A DNA stretch of 18,493 bases from DASPKO01 sp035628055 (GTDB lineage Bacteria > Planctomycetota > Phycisphaerae > Phycisphaerales > UBA1924): positions 1-18,493 of the forward strand of contig DASPKO010000262.1 in the NCBI GenBank assembly GCA_035628055.1, written 5' to 3'. The position numbers were made by a program, and so were the translations under genes. This document shows positions 6,499 through 14,265 of the stretch, piece by piece (position 1 is the first letter of the stretch; every line of letters starts with the position of its first letter). The notes below the pieces were generated by a model, which was not told the DNA's origin, did not search any database, and worked only from the letters and a program-made list of their open reading frames with translations.

Positions 6499-8210
6499 GC
6501 CCGGTGGTGCTCTACCTGGAGCGCCAGGGAGCCGGATCGGTGCTCCGCCGCGTGCGGCTGGTCGGTCCTGGTCTGGACGAGGCCTGGTCCCCGCCGACCG
6601 AAGAGGTCATCGACGAGCAGCGCGTGGTGGAGACCGACCGCCAGGCCGTGCGCTGGGTGGTCGAGCGCCTGCGGGCCGCGGGCCTCCGTCGCGAGCTCGG
6701 CGCCGTCTGCCTCGACACCGACGGCGCCCTGTGCCTGTGGGCCTCCTTGCCCAGCACCAATCCCACCGTCGTGGCGGCGTCCCTCGCGCAGCTCCGGTCG
6801 CAGTCGGGCGAGGCTGAGACCGAGGGCGCGGGTGGCGGGCTGCTCACCGCCGTGAGCGACGGGGTCGGGACCGACCGCAGCATCCAGGTGCTCTGCCCGA
6901 GCGATGACTGCGACTCGCCGCCCCAGCCCGCCGGTGAGGGGACGCACGCGCCCGCCGAGCCCGCGCGCCGCCGCCTCGGGGTCCTCTCGGTCCCCGACGT
7001 GCCGGCCCGTGTGATCCTCGACGAGCTGGACCGCCTCGGTGTCGGCGTGGATCGTGTCGTGAGCTTCTGGCATGCCGCCGCCGAGGCCTGGGACAGTCGG
7101 TCGTCGGCGGCCCCCGACTCCCCGCGCGTGGCGGCCAGCCAGTCGGTCACGACCGCCGTCGTCGTGCTGGACCCTTCGGGACGGATGGTCTGGTCGTGGT
7201 CGATCGACGGGGCGGTGGCGGCAGCCGGGTCGATGCGTCTGCGGAGCACGCTGCACGCCGAGCCCCCACCGGTCGACCCGGGAGGGGATGGGCTGGCGCG
7301 CCGCGTCGCGGAGCCCGCGCCCGAGCCGACGCTGCTGGTCGCGTGCGGGGCCCCCGAGGCCGCGCGCCTGACGGCGGACTGGCTCGCCTGGTCGTCCCAG
7401 CTCGGGACCGCGCCCGCGCGGATCGTCCTGGTCGGGCCGCAGATTCTCAGCGGCGAGGGACCGGGCGCGTCCCTGGGCGTCGCCGCCCAGGCGCTGGGGC
7501 GTCTGTGGCCGAGCGCCACGTTGGATGCCGTGGCCCACGACGACCCGGTCGGCGCCACGCTGGCCCGGCTGGCGCGGGGCACGCCGGAGCGCGGCGTCGG
7601 CACCCCGGCGGGGATCGTCGAGCTCACCGAGCGTCCGGGACGTCCGCACCGCGCCTGGTACCGCTGGGCCGCCGTGCTGGTGGCCTCCGCCGGCGTCGCG
7701 CTCGGGGTCCTGGGGCACAACATGGCACAGGCCGCGGGGCGCGTGCTCGGCAAGCGCGCCGAGCTGGCCTCCGAGCTCACCACGGCGCTCAAGGGCGCCG
7801 AGGACCTCGTCCCGGGGCTTTCGAGCAAGCCCGAGCCGAGCGGACCGCTGCGCGGCATGGTCAACCAGCTCCGCCAGAGCCGGGCCGATATCGAACCCGA
7901 GCGCCCCGTCCTGGGAGAGCTCTCCCTGCTCCTGACCGCCCTGATGGAGGAGGAGGAGCCCGTGAAGCTGGATGAGGTCAACCTCGGTGATCTCAGCGCC
8001 ACCGCCCGGCTGCTGGCCCCCAACAGCGAGGCGGTCCCGCGCGTGGCGGCCCGGCTCCGCCAGGCCGACCCGGTCGGGGCCTATCGCCTGATCTGGCGCG
8101 CGAGCGCCGCCAGCTTCACCTCGGCGCTGGGCGAGGGGCAGCCCTGGGTCCTCGAGGGGAACTGGACCCCCGTCGTCCCGGCCGGTGAGTCCGGAGCACG
8201 CCGTCCATGA
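6495..8210 (+). CDS. GspL-like assembly platform protein (divergent)
   Basis: 571-residue protein with a large N-terminal soluble part, one membrane helix at about 391-411 after WYRW (388), and a C-terminal periplasmic region. This is the topology of GspL, whose cytoplasmic actin-like domain holds the GspE ATPase and whose periplasmic ferredoxin-like domain pairs with GspM. The soluble part has strands such as RRLGVLSVPD and TAVVVLDPSGRMVWSW, compatible with an actin-like fold, but I see no clear nucleotide-binding signature (GspL does not need one). Periplasmic helices are followed by PVKLDEVNLGDLSATARL, which resembles the ferredoxin-like part. Identity rests on topology and position between C-like and M-like genes. 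The start is GTG at 6495 with a strong GGAGGGAGG site, overlapping the previous stop. Confidence 0.6.
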   Translation: MSPVVLYLERQGAGSVLRRVRLVGPGLDEAWSPPTEEVIDEQRVVETDRQAVRWVVERLRAAGLRRELGAVCLDTDGALCLWASLPSTNPTVVAASLAQLRSQSGEAETEGAGGGLLTAVSDGVGTDRSIQVLCPSDDCDSPPQPAGEGTHAPAEPARRRLGVLSVPDVPARVILDELDRLGVGVDRVVSFWHAAAEAWDSRSSAAPDSPRVAASQSVTTAVVVLDPSGRMVWSWSIDGAVAAAGSMRLRSTLHAEPPPVDPGGDGLARRVAEPAPEPTLLVACGAPEAARLTADWLAWSSQLGTAPARIVLVGPQILSGEGPGASLGVAAQALGRLWPSATLDAVAHDDPVGATLARLARGTPERGVGTPAGIVELTERPGRPHRAWYRWAAVLVASAGVALGVLGHNMAQAAGRVLGKRAELASELTTALKGAEDLVPGLSSKPEPSGPLRGMVNQLRQSRADIEPERPVLGELSLLLTALMEEEEPVKLDEVNLGDLSATARLLAPNSEAVPRVAARLRQADPVGAYRLIWRASAASFTSALGEGQPWVLEGNWTPVVPAGESGARRP

Positions 8211-8800
8211 CCACCTTCGCGGGCACGGAGCAGCTCGAGCAGGTCCGCCTCCGGCAGTCGGTCGCGGCCGCCGCCATGGAGCGCGCCAACCGCCCGCGCT
8301 ATCTGGTGCTGGCGGCGATCGGGCTCCTGCTGGTCTGCTCGGCCTACACCGCGGTCCAGGCACGCGCGCTCGCCGACGCGCGCCAGCAGCTCCGCGTCCA
8401 GCACGACCAGAACCGCGCGGTCGTCGCGCTCATCGACGAGGCCCGGCGCCTCTCCCAGGCCAGCACCACCGATATCCACCCCGAGGACCCGCTGGCCCAC
8501 TCGGCGCTCGAGCGGCTGGCGCGCCAGGTCGGGCTGGGCGAGGTCCGTGTGAACCCGCAGCCCGGGCGCGCGGGCGGCCTGCCCGGGGGGGTCTCGCGGC
8601 GCGATCTCCGGACCACCGTCGCCAGCGCCGAGCCCCACCCCATCCTCGAGTTCCTGACGCGGGCCGAGTCGGGCGAGGTCGTTCCGGGTATCGTCACCCG
8701 CACGCTCCGCCTCGTCCCCGTCCGCCCGGTCTCCGCGACCGACCCGCGGCCGGGATGGCGCGCCGACATCACCTTCACCCGGCTGGAGCGGACCAAATGA
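8207..8800 (+). CDS. GspM-like bitopic inner-membrane protein
   Basis: 197-residue protein: a short cytoplasmic N-terminus, one membrane helix (about 32-52, YLVLAAIGLLLVCSAYTAV), then a likely coiled coil (RALADARQQLRVQHDQNRAVVALIDEARRL) and a C-terminal alpha/beta domain. Pieces such as HSALERLARQVGLGEVRV and HPILEFLTRAESG resemble the ferredoxin-like fold of GspM/PilO, which partners GspL. Topology, size (GspM is about 160-200) and place after the GspL-like gene support the call; PilO-type is the alternative. It overlaps both neighbours by ATGA (8207-8210 and 8797-8800), which suggests tightly fixed stoichiometry. Confidence 0.58.
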   Translation: MTTFAGTEQLEQVRLRQSVAAAAMERANRPRYLVLAAIGLLLVCSAYTAVQARALADARQQLRVQHDQNRAVVALIDEARRLSQASTTDIHPEDPLAHSALERLARQVGLGEVRVNPQPGRAGGLPGGVSRRDLRTTVASAEPHPILEFLTRAESGEVVPGIVTRTLRLVPVRPVSATDPRPGWRADITFTRLERTK

Positions 8801-9447
8801 CAACGACGCCACCCGCGGCCACGCTCCGCCCCGCGTCCCTGCTCGTGGCGGCGCTCGGCGCGGGGCTCGCCCTCCAGGGCTGCTCCGCCGACCGGGGCTG
8901 GAAGGAGCCCGCCCCCCTCCCCGCCGTCGATCACCGCGCCCGGCTCTCCGAGGCGCAGCGCCTGGAGAGCGCGGGCTACGCCGCCGAACGCGCGGGCCGG
9001 CTCGACGACGCGATCGAGAACTATCGCCGGGCCGTGCAGGCGTACCACGACTACGGGGCCGCGTGGCACAACCTCGGCGTCGCGCTGATGAAGCGCGGCG
9101 ACGGCGTCGAGGCCGCCACGGCCTTCCGCGTCGCCGCCGACCTCGCCCCGGCCGACCCGAGGCCCATGTTCAACCTCGGCGTGCTCTACCAGCAGCGCCA
9201 GTATCTCGACGAGGCCGCCCGGTACTACGAGCTGGCCCTGGAACGCGATCCCGGCTACCAGGATGCCCTGCGCTACTCGACCTACCTCGACGTGGTGCGC
9301 GACCAGGCCGATCAGGACACGCTCGACCGCCTGAAACGGGCCCTTCTCAGCGAAAAGGACCCCACCTTCCGGGAGTGGATGGAGCGCCAGCACCTCATTC
9401 TGCGGGCCCGCTTGGCCGAATCAGACGCGAGCCCGCTCGCTCATTGA
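8797..9447 (+). CDS. TPR lipoprotein, candidate pilotin-like factor of the secretion cluster
   Basis: 216-residue lipoprotein. The signal peptide ends in lipobox LQGC with Cys29 as the lipidated residue. Ser at +2 (not Asp) predicts outer-membrane sorting by the Lol rule known from proteobacteria. About three TPR units follow (about 53-86, 88-121, 122-155): ERAGRLDDAIENYRRAV, AAWHNLGVALMKRGDGVEA and PMFNLGVLYQQRQYLDEA. A charged helical tail closes the protein. TPR lipoproteins of the PilF/PilW type help secretins reach and assemble in the outer membrane. The 4-base overlap with the GspM-like gene makes a related job plausible here, but this is inference, since generic TPR lipoproteins are common. 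It is the last gene of the coupled block. Confidence 0.75.
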   Translation: MTTTPPAATLRPASLLVAALGAGLALQGCSADRGWKEPAPLPAVDHRARLSEAQRLESAGYAAERAGRLDDAIENYRRAVQAYHDYGAAWHNLGVALMKRGDGVEAATAFRVAADLAPADPRPMFNLGVLYQQRQYLDEAARYYELALERDPGYQDALRYSTYLDVVRDQADQDTLDRLKRALLSEKDPTFREWMERQHLILRARLAESDASPLAH

Positions 9448-9487
9448 TCAGGCCGAGGTAGCCTTCCATCCGTAGTGTCTGTGACTC

Positions 9488-9512
9488 GCCCGGGCCGACG
9501 CCCGGCTCGGGC
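9488..9512 (+). terminator. Strong hairpin after the secretion cluster, possible terminator
   Basis: GCCCGGGCCG (9488-9497) pairs with CGGCTCGGGC (9503-9512): 10 bp with a single G-T wobble and a 5-base loop. It lies 40 bases past the TPR lipoprotein stop and 38 bases before the next ATG. It lacks a T-run (AAGAGTGG follows), so it may be a non-canonical terminator or a leader structure of the downstream gene. Confidence 0.45.
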
Positions 9513-9550
9513 AAGAGTGGCCCGACCCGCTCGCGCCGCGAAGGAGCCTC

Positions 9551-11824
9551 ATGCCCCGCCACGCGAATCCACGACGCCGCGTCCCGGTCTTCGGCCTCGC
9601 GGCCGCGGCCGGTTCCTGGTTCGGGCTCGCCGCCGTCTGCCGGGCCCAGGACTCGACCGCCACGGCCCCGGGGCTGCCGGGCGACGCGCTCGATGCCTAT
9701 CGCACGAGCCCTTCGGAACAGCTCAACCACTACGTGGTAGACCTCGCCACCAAGCAGGGCTCGTGGGGCGGCCGATTTGCCCTCGGCCCGATCGCCAAGG
9801 CCAGCCGGGCCAACTCGACCGGTCTGTTCAATCACTACATCGGGTCCCAGGCGGCCAGCGCCATCATGGTCCGCGCGCCCTATCTCGCGTCCAGCTACCA
9901 CGCCTGGCACGCCCCCGGCCAGGGCGTGAACGAGACCAGCAACGCCACGCCCACCGATGACGGCACCGGGCAGTACGGACTTCTCGCCACCGCCGGCCGT
10001 CACGGGACGCGACTGGGCCTCGCCTTCATGGAGTTCGGCGCCGGGCCCGACGCCGTGATGGGCACGGGCGACGACGAGCAGAATGTCATCACGGCCCTGG
10101 TGGAGATCCCCACCCGCCGCCCCAACCGGCTCTTCGTCTCCCGCATCGCCGCGCTCCAGAACAAGCCCTCCAACGCCAGCGGGAACGTGGCGACGGCCTC
10201 GTTCGGCCTGGGGGGGATCGACACCTCCGGGGCCGTGCACCTCCTCGCGGACGGATACGGCATGGCCGCCACGGCGCGCCTCGCGAACAAGCAGCTCCTG
10301 CGCGTGCGTGCCGGCGCGCGGGCCGCCGGGGTCGTCAACCGCGTGCAGCAGGGCGGAGCGCAGGACGCGGCGGCGACCGACCTGGTGCTCGACACGCAGA
10401 CGTCGCTCCTCACGCCCACGGTCATTCCCGGCGCTCTGGCCGGACGCGCCGTGCTCGTCGGCTCGGACTTCGCATCCAACTACCTCTATGAGTCCGCTCC
10501 CCTCACCATCACGACCACCAAGGATTACCTCCCGGGTGGGAGCGGCTCGGCCCGCGGCAACATCTCCTACGCCCCGCGCGTCTTTGCCCCCCTGGCCTCT
10601 GGGGGCGGCGAGGCGGGCACGCTCGCGAGCTTCTCCCGCACGGACAACGACACCACCACCCGCGCCATCTCCGTCTTCGTCGTGAATGCCGACGGCTCGG
10701 TCGACGCCCAGCAGCAGTTGACCCTTCCCGGCACCGCGGCCGCGCTGACCGACCCCACCGACGGGTTCCAGCCCGGAGTCCACCTCGGCCCGCTCTCCGC
10801 CCACGAGTTCTCCGGCTACCAGGGCCAGGTCCCGTTCCGCGGCGGCAACGGACAGGCCGCGCTCACCGTGCTCGCAAACGGCGATCTGCTGGTCGCCGCG
10901 ACGGTCTCGGCCCTGGGCGGGGGGGGGCTTCCCCAGGGACAGGACACCTACATCGCGGTGGCGCGCGTGAGTGCCGCCACGGGCCAGGTCACGTGGCGCG
11001 TCGCGGCCCACACGGGCGACTGGGCCGGGGCCGCCGGCGGGCTCTCCAAGGTCATCCGCGGCGACTACGGGGCCGATGGCCTGCCCGGCACGGGCGACCC
11101 GGGCGAGGGAGACGGGCAGCTCGACGCCGCTCCCATCGGCCGCCTGGCGCGCTACTCCGAGGTCTACCCCGACCGGCCCTGGGGGCCCTCCATCTCGGCG
11201 CCCGCGATGGACGCGAAGGGAAACCTCTACTTCACCGCCGCCCTCAGGCTCGGCCCGCAGGCCAATCCCGTCCACACGGTCGGGCTGCTCAAGGCGGTCT
11301 TTGACGGCGCCGGCGGGCACACGCTCGAGCTGATCGCCCGCCAGGGAGACGTCATCCAGGGCGCCAACTCCACCGTGAACTACCAGATCGCGCTCCTCCC
11401 CCTCGCGGACGGCGACGGCGCCGACTCGGGCGCCATCTGGTCCGGCAACCTCGCGCACGACTTCCTCCCCCTGGTCGATCCCGCGGCGGTGGCGCCCTCG
11501 AGCCCGGCCGCCCTGGGCGCGCTGGTGTTCCGGGCGCGCCTCATCTACGACGTCAACGCCGACGGGCAGTTCATCGACCCCGCCACCACCGGCAACTCCG
11601 GGCCGGACCAGGCCTATCACGCCGTCATGCTGCTCATGCCCGCGGTCCGCCCCGGCGACACCAACCGCGACGGCCTCATCACCTCGGCCGACATCTCCTG
11701 GTTCCTCGGCCGGTGGTTCGCCGACCTCACGGCGAACACCCGCCACGCCGACTGGGACGGCAACGACATCGTCGGATCGGCCGACATCAGCGCCATGCTG
11801 CAGGACTGGTTCGCCTCGCTCTAG
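9551..11824 (+). CDS. Secreted protein with C-terminal dockerin-like domain
   Basis: 757 residues. An N-terminal signal peptide (Arg-rich, hydrophobic 11-29, probable cut VCRA|QD after residue 32) marks export. The body is rich in short beta strands, Gly, Thr and Asn, with recurring phrases such as GNLYFTAAL and NGDLLVAATV that suggest a beta-propeller-like fold; I recognise no enzyme motif. The C-terminus has two EF-hand-like calcium loops, DTNRDGLITSAD (703-714) and DWDGNDIVGSAD (734-745), each followed by a helix with aromatic WF. This is the dockerin-like domain found at the end of many Phycisphaerae exported proteins, thought to act in sorting or anchoring. RBS AAGGAG lies 4 bases before the ATG. 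Its TAG overlaps the stop of the opposite-strand gene. It sits directly after the secretion genes and may use that system. Confidence 0.8.
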   Translation: MPRHANPRRRVPVFGLAAAAGSWFGLAAVCRAQDSTATAPGLPGDALDAYRTSPSEQLNHYVVDLATKQGSWGGRFALGPIAKASRANSTGLFNHYIGSQAASAIMVRAPYLASSYHAWHAPGQGVNETSNATPTDDGTGQYGLLATAGRHGTRLGLAFMEFGAGPDAVMGTGDDEQNVITALVEIPTRRPNRLFVSRIAALQNKPSNASGNVATASFGLGGIDTSGAVHLLADGYGMAATARLANKQLLRVRAGARAAGVVNRVQQGGAQDAAATDLVLDTQTSLLTPTVIPGALAGRAVLVGSDFASNYLYESAPLTITTTKDYLPGGSGSARGNISYAPRVFAPLASGGGEAGTLASFSRTDNDTTTRAISVFVVNADGSVDAQQQLTLPGTAAALTDPTDGFQPGVHLGPLSAHEFSGYQGQVPFRGGNGQAALTVLANGDLLVAATVSALGGGGLPQGQDTYIAVARVSAATGQVTWRVAAHTGDWAGAAGGLSKVIRGDYGADGLPGTGDPGEGDGQLDAAPIGRLARYSEVYPDRPWGPSISAPAMDAKGNLYFTAALRLGPQANPVHTVGLLKAVFDGAGGHTLELIARQGDVIQGANSTVNYQIALLPLADGDGADSGAIWSGNLAHDFLPLVDPAAVAPSSPAALGALVFRARLIYDVNADGQFIDPATTGNSGPDQAYHAVMLLMPAVRPGDTNRDGLITSADISWFLGRWFADLTANTRHADWDGNDIVGSADISAMLQDWFASL
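10919..10927 (+). repeat. G9 homopolymer inside the dockerin-protein gene
   Basis: Nine consecutive G encode part of LGGGGLPQ. Tracts of this length can slip in replication and change frame. The frame is intact here. Confidence 0.6.
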
Positions 11825-13806
11825 CGCGCGGGCGCCGCCGCCCCGGTGCCGCCGGTGCGGGCCGCGCCGCTGCGGCCGCCCGGGCCCGCGCCGGTGTTCA
11901 GCGGGACCACCATCGAGGCCGTCCCGTCCGGCTTGGCCCGCTCCTCGGCGCGCGGCGCCTCGGGGCGGAAGACCAGGACCGAGCTCGGGTCATCGGGATC
12001 GGCCGTCGAACCCTCGGGCCGGTCGCTCACGACCGTGTCCTGGGCCGCCTGGAAGAGCGCCGCCCGCAGGCGGTCGGTCTCGGTCGCGAAGGGCGCGTCG
12101 ATGGCGCCCTGCCGGTGGATCTCGTAGACCGCGCCCACCACCTCCGAGTAGGTCAGGCCCAGGCCCGGGGCGGGGTTTTCCGGCGTGGACGTGCGGCCCA
12201 GGAACTCGATGAGCTTGACGAGGTCGTCGGGCACCTGCTGCTGCGTCACCCCCCCGGTGCGATAGTCGCGGTAATACAGCCGCACCGGGTCGTTCGGACT
12301 GTCCGCCGCGAGCATCAGGCGGTCGGACCAGGCGGCGACCAGCGTCGGCTTGGTCACGCGCAGGCCCTCGCCCCCGCGGGCCGCCAGCGAGAGCTCGTCC
12401 ATGCCCTCCCCCCCGCCGAAGAGCACGATCCGCGGCTGCCCCTGCTGCGTGACATACACCAGGCGGTCGCGGGTGGGCACGGTCTCGATCAGGAACGAGG
12501 GGCGGCGCTCGTCGCCCACCGCCACCTGCCCGATCAGCGCGTCGCCGCGCTTCGAGAGCGCCTCGTACGCGGCCACCTTCATGTCCAGCCCCGGCGCCTC
12601 GACGATCTCGCGCAGGGCCATCTCCACGCGCGGGTTGTGCGGGAGGTCGCCCAGGAGGCGCACCGCCTCCTCGCGGAAGACCCCCGGGCCCGCGAGCGCC
12701 ATCTCCTTGAGGTCCTCCACCACGCGGTGGTCGCCCAGCCGCGCCCCGGCCCGCAGGGCCGCCATCCGCGGGAGCGCCTCCGGGTACGCGTACAGCTCGG
12801 CCAGGAACGGGAGCGCGGGCTTGCCCACCGCCTGCAGGCACCAGGAGAGGTCCTCCGCGAGCTCCGGGCGCTGCTTGAGCGCCTCGACGTAGCGCTTGGC
12901 GACCTCCTGCGGGTACGCCTGGTCGATCCGCGTGCAGCGCAGGAGCTGCACGAACTCGGCCGGGCGGGCCGCGTACGCCCGCGGCACCCGCACCGCGATG
13001 CTCTCGGCGTTGCGCCCGTGGGCCGTCGGGCCCTCGTCGCCGGGCCCCTCCGGGAAGCGCGTGTTGATCGCGCTGACGACGCTCCGCGCCCGCGCGTGCG
13101 ACGTGTTGTCCAGCACCAGCTCCAGCCGGAGCGGATCGGTCACCCGCCCGCCCGCGAGCACGCGCCCCACCGTCCGCGTCACCGCGTCCTCGCCCTCGGC
13201 GCCCGGCTCGGCGAAGGGGTTGATGAAGATCGGCCCGCGGGCCTCGGCCAGCACGCGCGTCTTGTACGCCCCGAAGGCGCTCGCCGGGCCGATGCGCAGC
13301 TCGGTCGTCCACAGCGTCCCGCCCTCCAGGCTCGTCACGCTCGAGCCCGGCAGCGTGCGCACGCGCACGTCGAAGCGGTGGTCCTCCGGAGCCCCCGGCG
13401 GGATCGCCGCCTCGACGATCACCACCGCGACGTTCGGGTCGCGCAGCATCTGCCGCGGCGTGATCCCCGCGTCGCCCATCGGCCCCGGCGCCCCGCGCCC
13501 CACCCCGTTGCGCGCCAGCTCCCGCTCCATCGTCGCCTGCACCGCGGGGTGCAGCTCGCCGCCGCCGGTCCCGTTCAGCCCAACCACCACGCCCAGCCCC
13601 GAGACCAGCACCGGATCGATGCCCCGGATCGTCGACTCGGCCCCGATCGTGCCGCGCAGCGGCGCCGGGATGTCGCGCACCACCGGGTCGACGCGCCGGC
13701 CTTCGGCCCTGGGCTTGGCCTTGCCCCCGCCGCACCCGCTCGCCGCCGCCAGGCCCACGCACACCACGCCCAGCCACCACGCGCGCCGATGATCCGCATG
13801 CCGCAT
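11821..13806 (-). CDS. FlgI-like (flagellar P-ring family) lipoprotein with helical repeats
   Basis: 661-residue predicted lipoprotein. The signal peptide ends in ASGC (Cys25). Residues about 40-310 match the FlgI family: a basic RDI start, LVSGLGVVVGLNGTGGG (68-83; compare LVGYGLVVGLNGTGD of FlgI), NVAVVIVEAAIPP (125-137), FDVRVRTLPGSSVTSLEGGT (145-164) and RGPIFINPF (190-198). FlgI forms the peptidoglycan-level P-ring of the flagellar rod. About 300-425 is Leu/Ala-rich helical sequence suggestive of HEAT-type repeats. The next part is beta-rich, and the tail is Pro/Gly/Ala-rich. True FlgI is about 350-370 residues with a normal Sec signal, so this is a distinct, extended form. No flagellar genes lie nearby. 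The ATG at 13806 was chosen over an upstream in-frame start at 13875 because it gives a proper lipoprotein signal and has GGAG 7 bases before it. Confidence 0.72.
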   Translation of the reverse strand: MRHADHRRAWWLGVVCVGLAAASGCGGGKAKPRAEGRRVDPVVRDIPAPLRGTIGAESTIRGIDPVLVSGLGVVVGLNGTGGGELHPAVQATMERELARNGVGRGAPGPMGDAGITPRQMLRDPNVAVVIVEAAIPPGAPEDHRFDVRVRTLPGSSVTSLEGGTLWTTELRIGPASAFGAYKTRVLAEARGPIFINPFAEPGAEGEDAVTRTVGRVLAGGRVTDPLRLELVLDNTSHARARSVVSAINTRFPEGPGDEGPTAHGRNAESIAVRVPRAYAARPAEFVQLLRCTRIDQAYPQEVAKRYVEALKQRPELAEDLSWCLQAVGKPALPFLAELYAYPEALPRMAALRAGARLGDHRVVEDLKEMALAGPGVFREEAVRLLGDLPHNPRVEMALREIVEAPGLDMKVAAYEALSKRGDALIGQVAVGDERRPSFLIETVPTRDRLVYVTQQGQPRIVLFGGGEGMDELSLAARGGEGLRVTKPTLVAAWSDRLMLAADSPNDPVRLYYRDYRTGGVTQQQVPDDLVKLIEFLGRTSTPENPAPGLGLTYSEVVGAVYEIHRQGAIDAPFATETDRLRAALFQAAQDTVVSDRPEGSTADPDDPSSVLVFRPEAPRAEERAKPDGTASMVVPLNTGAGPGGRSGAARTGGTGAAAPAR

Positions 13807-13862
13807 TCCGCGTCTCCAGCTCGCCCGCGGCCGATCCCAAGGCCGGCCGGGACAAGGGGTTG

Positions 13863-13891
13863 AAGCTATCAGCACCCCGGGGCCGCATCAA
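13863..13891 (-). promoter_or_regulatory. Candidate promoter of the FlgI-like gene
   Basis: Read on the minus strand, TTGATG (13891-13886) and TAGCTT (13868-13863) are separated by 17 bases, resembling sigma-70 boxes (4/6 and 3/6 matches). Transcription would start near 13856, about 50 bases before the ATG. By eye only. Confidence 0.3.
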
Positions 13892-14102
13892 CCCCCGTCC
13901 CGCGAGAGAGACCCCGCGCAACCGCGCAAACGGCGCGCCGCCACGGGCACGGACTCGCCCGCGCCAACCCGATCCACCGGCGCCATGCGCCCGTTCCCCA
14001 CCGCATCCGACAGCCTCTGCACACCGGGACCGGGTCTGCGCGCCGTCGGAAAGCTGACGGATACGGCGCGCAACGTGCCAAAACCCAGCCATTTACCACC
14101 AG

Positions 14103-14177
14103 TTGACAGCTTCTTCAGATACACCCACTGGATTTTGTGCTTTTTCCTATTGATGCCACGATCTGTAGTGGTAATCT
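14103..14177 (+). promoter_or_regulatory. Candidate promoter region for dcd-abi-nrdJ
   Basis: A perfect TTGACA box lies at 14103-14108, but no good -10 box is found 16-18 bases downstream. A second pairing, TTGATG (14150-14155) with TAATCT (14172-14177) at 16 bases, is weaker by sequence but correctly spaced. The stretch is the most AT-rich I noticed and lies 90-160 bases ahead of the dcd ATG. Confidence 0.3.
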
Positions 14178-14265
14178 CCCAGTCGAGGCCACGGACGCAC
14201 GGCCCACGACGCGAGCCACGGACGGCTTTTTCCGCTTCCAAACCCCTGACAACAGGGTTGACCGC

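Larger units (their letters stand above)
13807..14265. other. 459-bp divergent intergenic region with AT-rich core
   Basis: This is the only large gap in the window, separating the minus-strand FlgI-like gene from the plus-strand dcd. I see no credible gene in it; the open frames here are short or arise from high GC. Base composition drops sharply around 14080-14180 (26 of 60 bases are G or C in 14101-14160), as expected for a promoter region in a GC-rich genome. It also contains a weak AACCC...GGGTT hairpin just before the dcd start (about 14241-14259). Confidence 0.7.

Noticed and set aside
4342..8363. Long minus-strand open frames (641 and 810 codons) opposite the gsp genes
   Set aside because: They are shadows of the gsp genes, which show prepilin signals, membrane helices and coupled starts.
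9395..11746. 783-codon minus-strand open frame opposite the dockerin gene
   Set aside because: Composition is Gly/Arg/Glu/Val-rich with no motifs; the plus strand has a signal peptide, RBS and dockerin loops.
9551..11824. Cellulosome component
   Set aside because: Dockerin-like loops alone do not imply a cellulosome; there is no cohesin, scaffoldin or glycoside hydrolase motif in the window.
11713..13863. 716-codon plus-strand frame opposite the FlgI-like gene
   Set aside because: Arg/His/Ala-rich low-complexity translation; the minus strand holds the lipobox and FlgI motifs.
14093..14174. Inverted repeat TTACCAC (14093-14099) and GTGGTAA (14168-14174)
   Set aside because: Only 7 bp with 68 bases between; expected by chance often enough that it does not support an operator.
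14137..14265. Upstream extension of dcd
   Set aside because: In-frame but without family similarity; it lies in the AT-rich promoter region, and the ATG at 14266 gives normal Dcd length.
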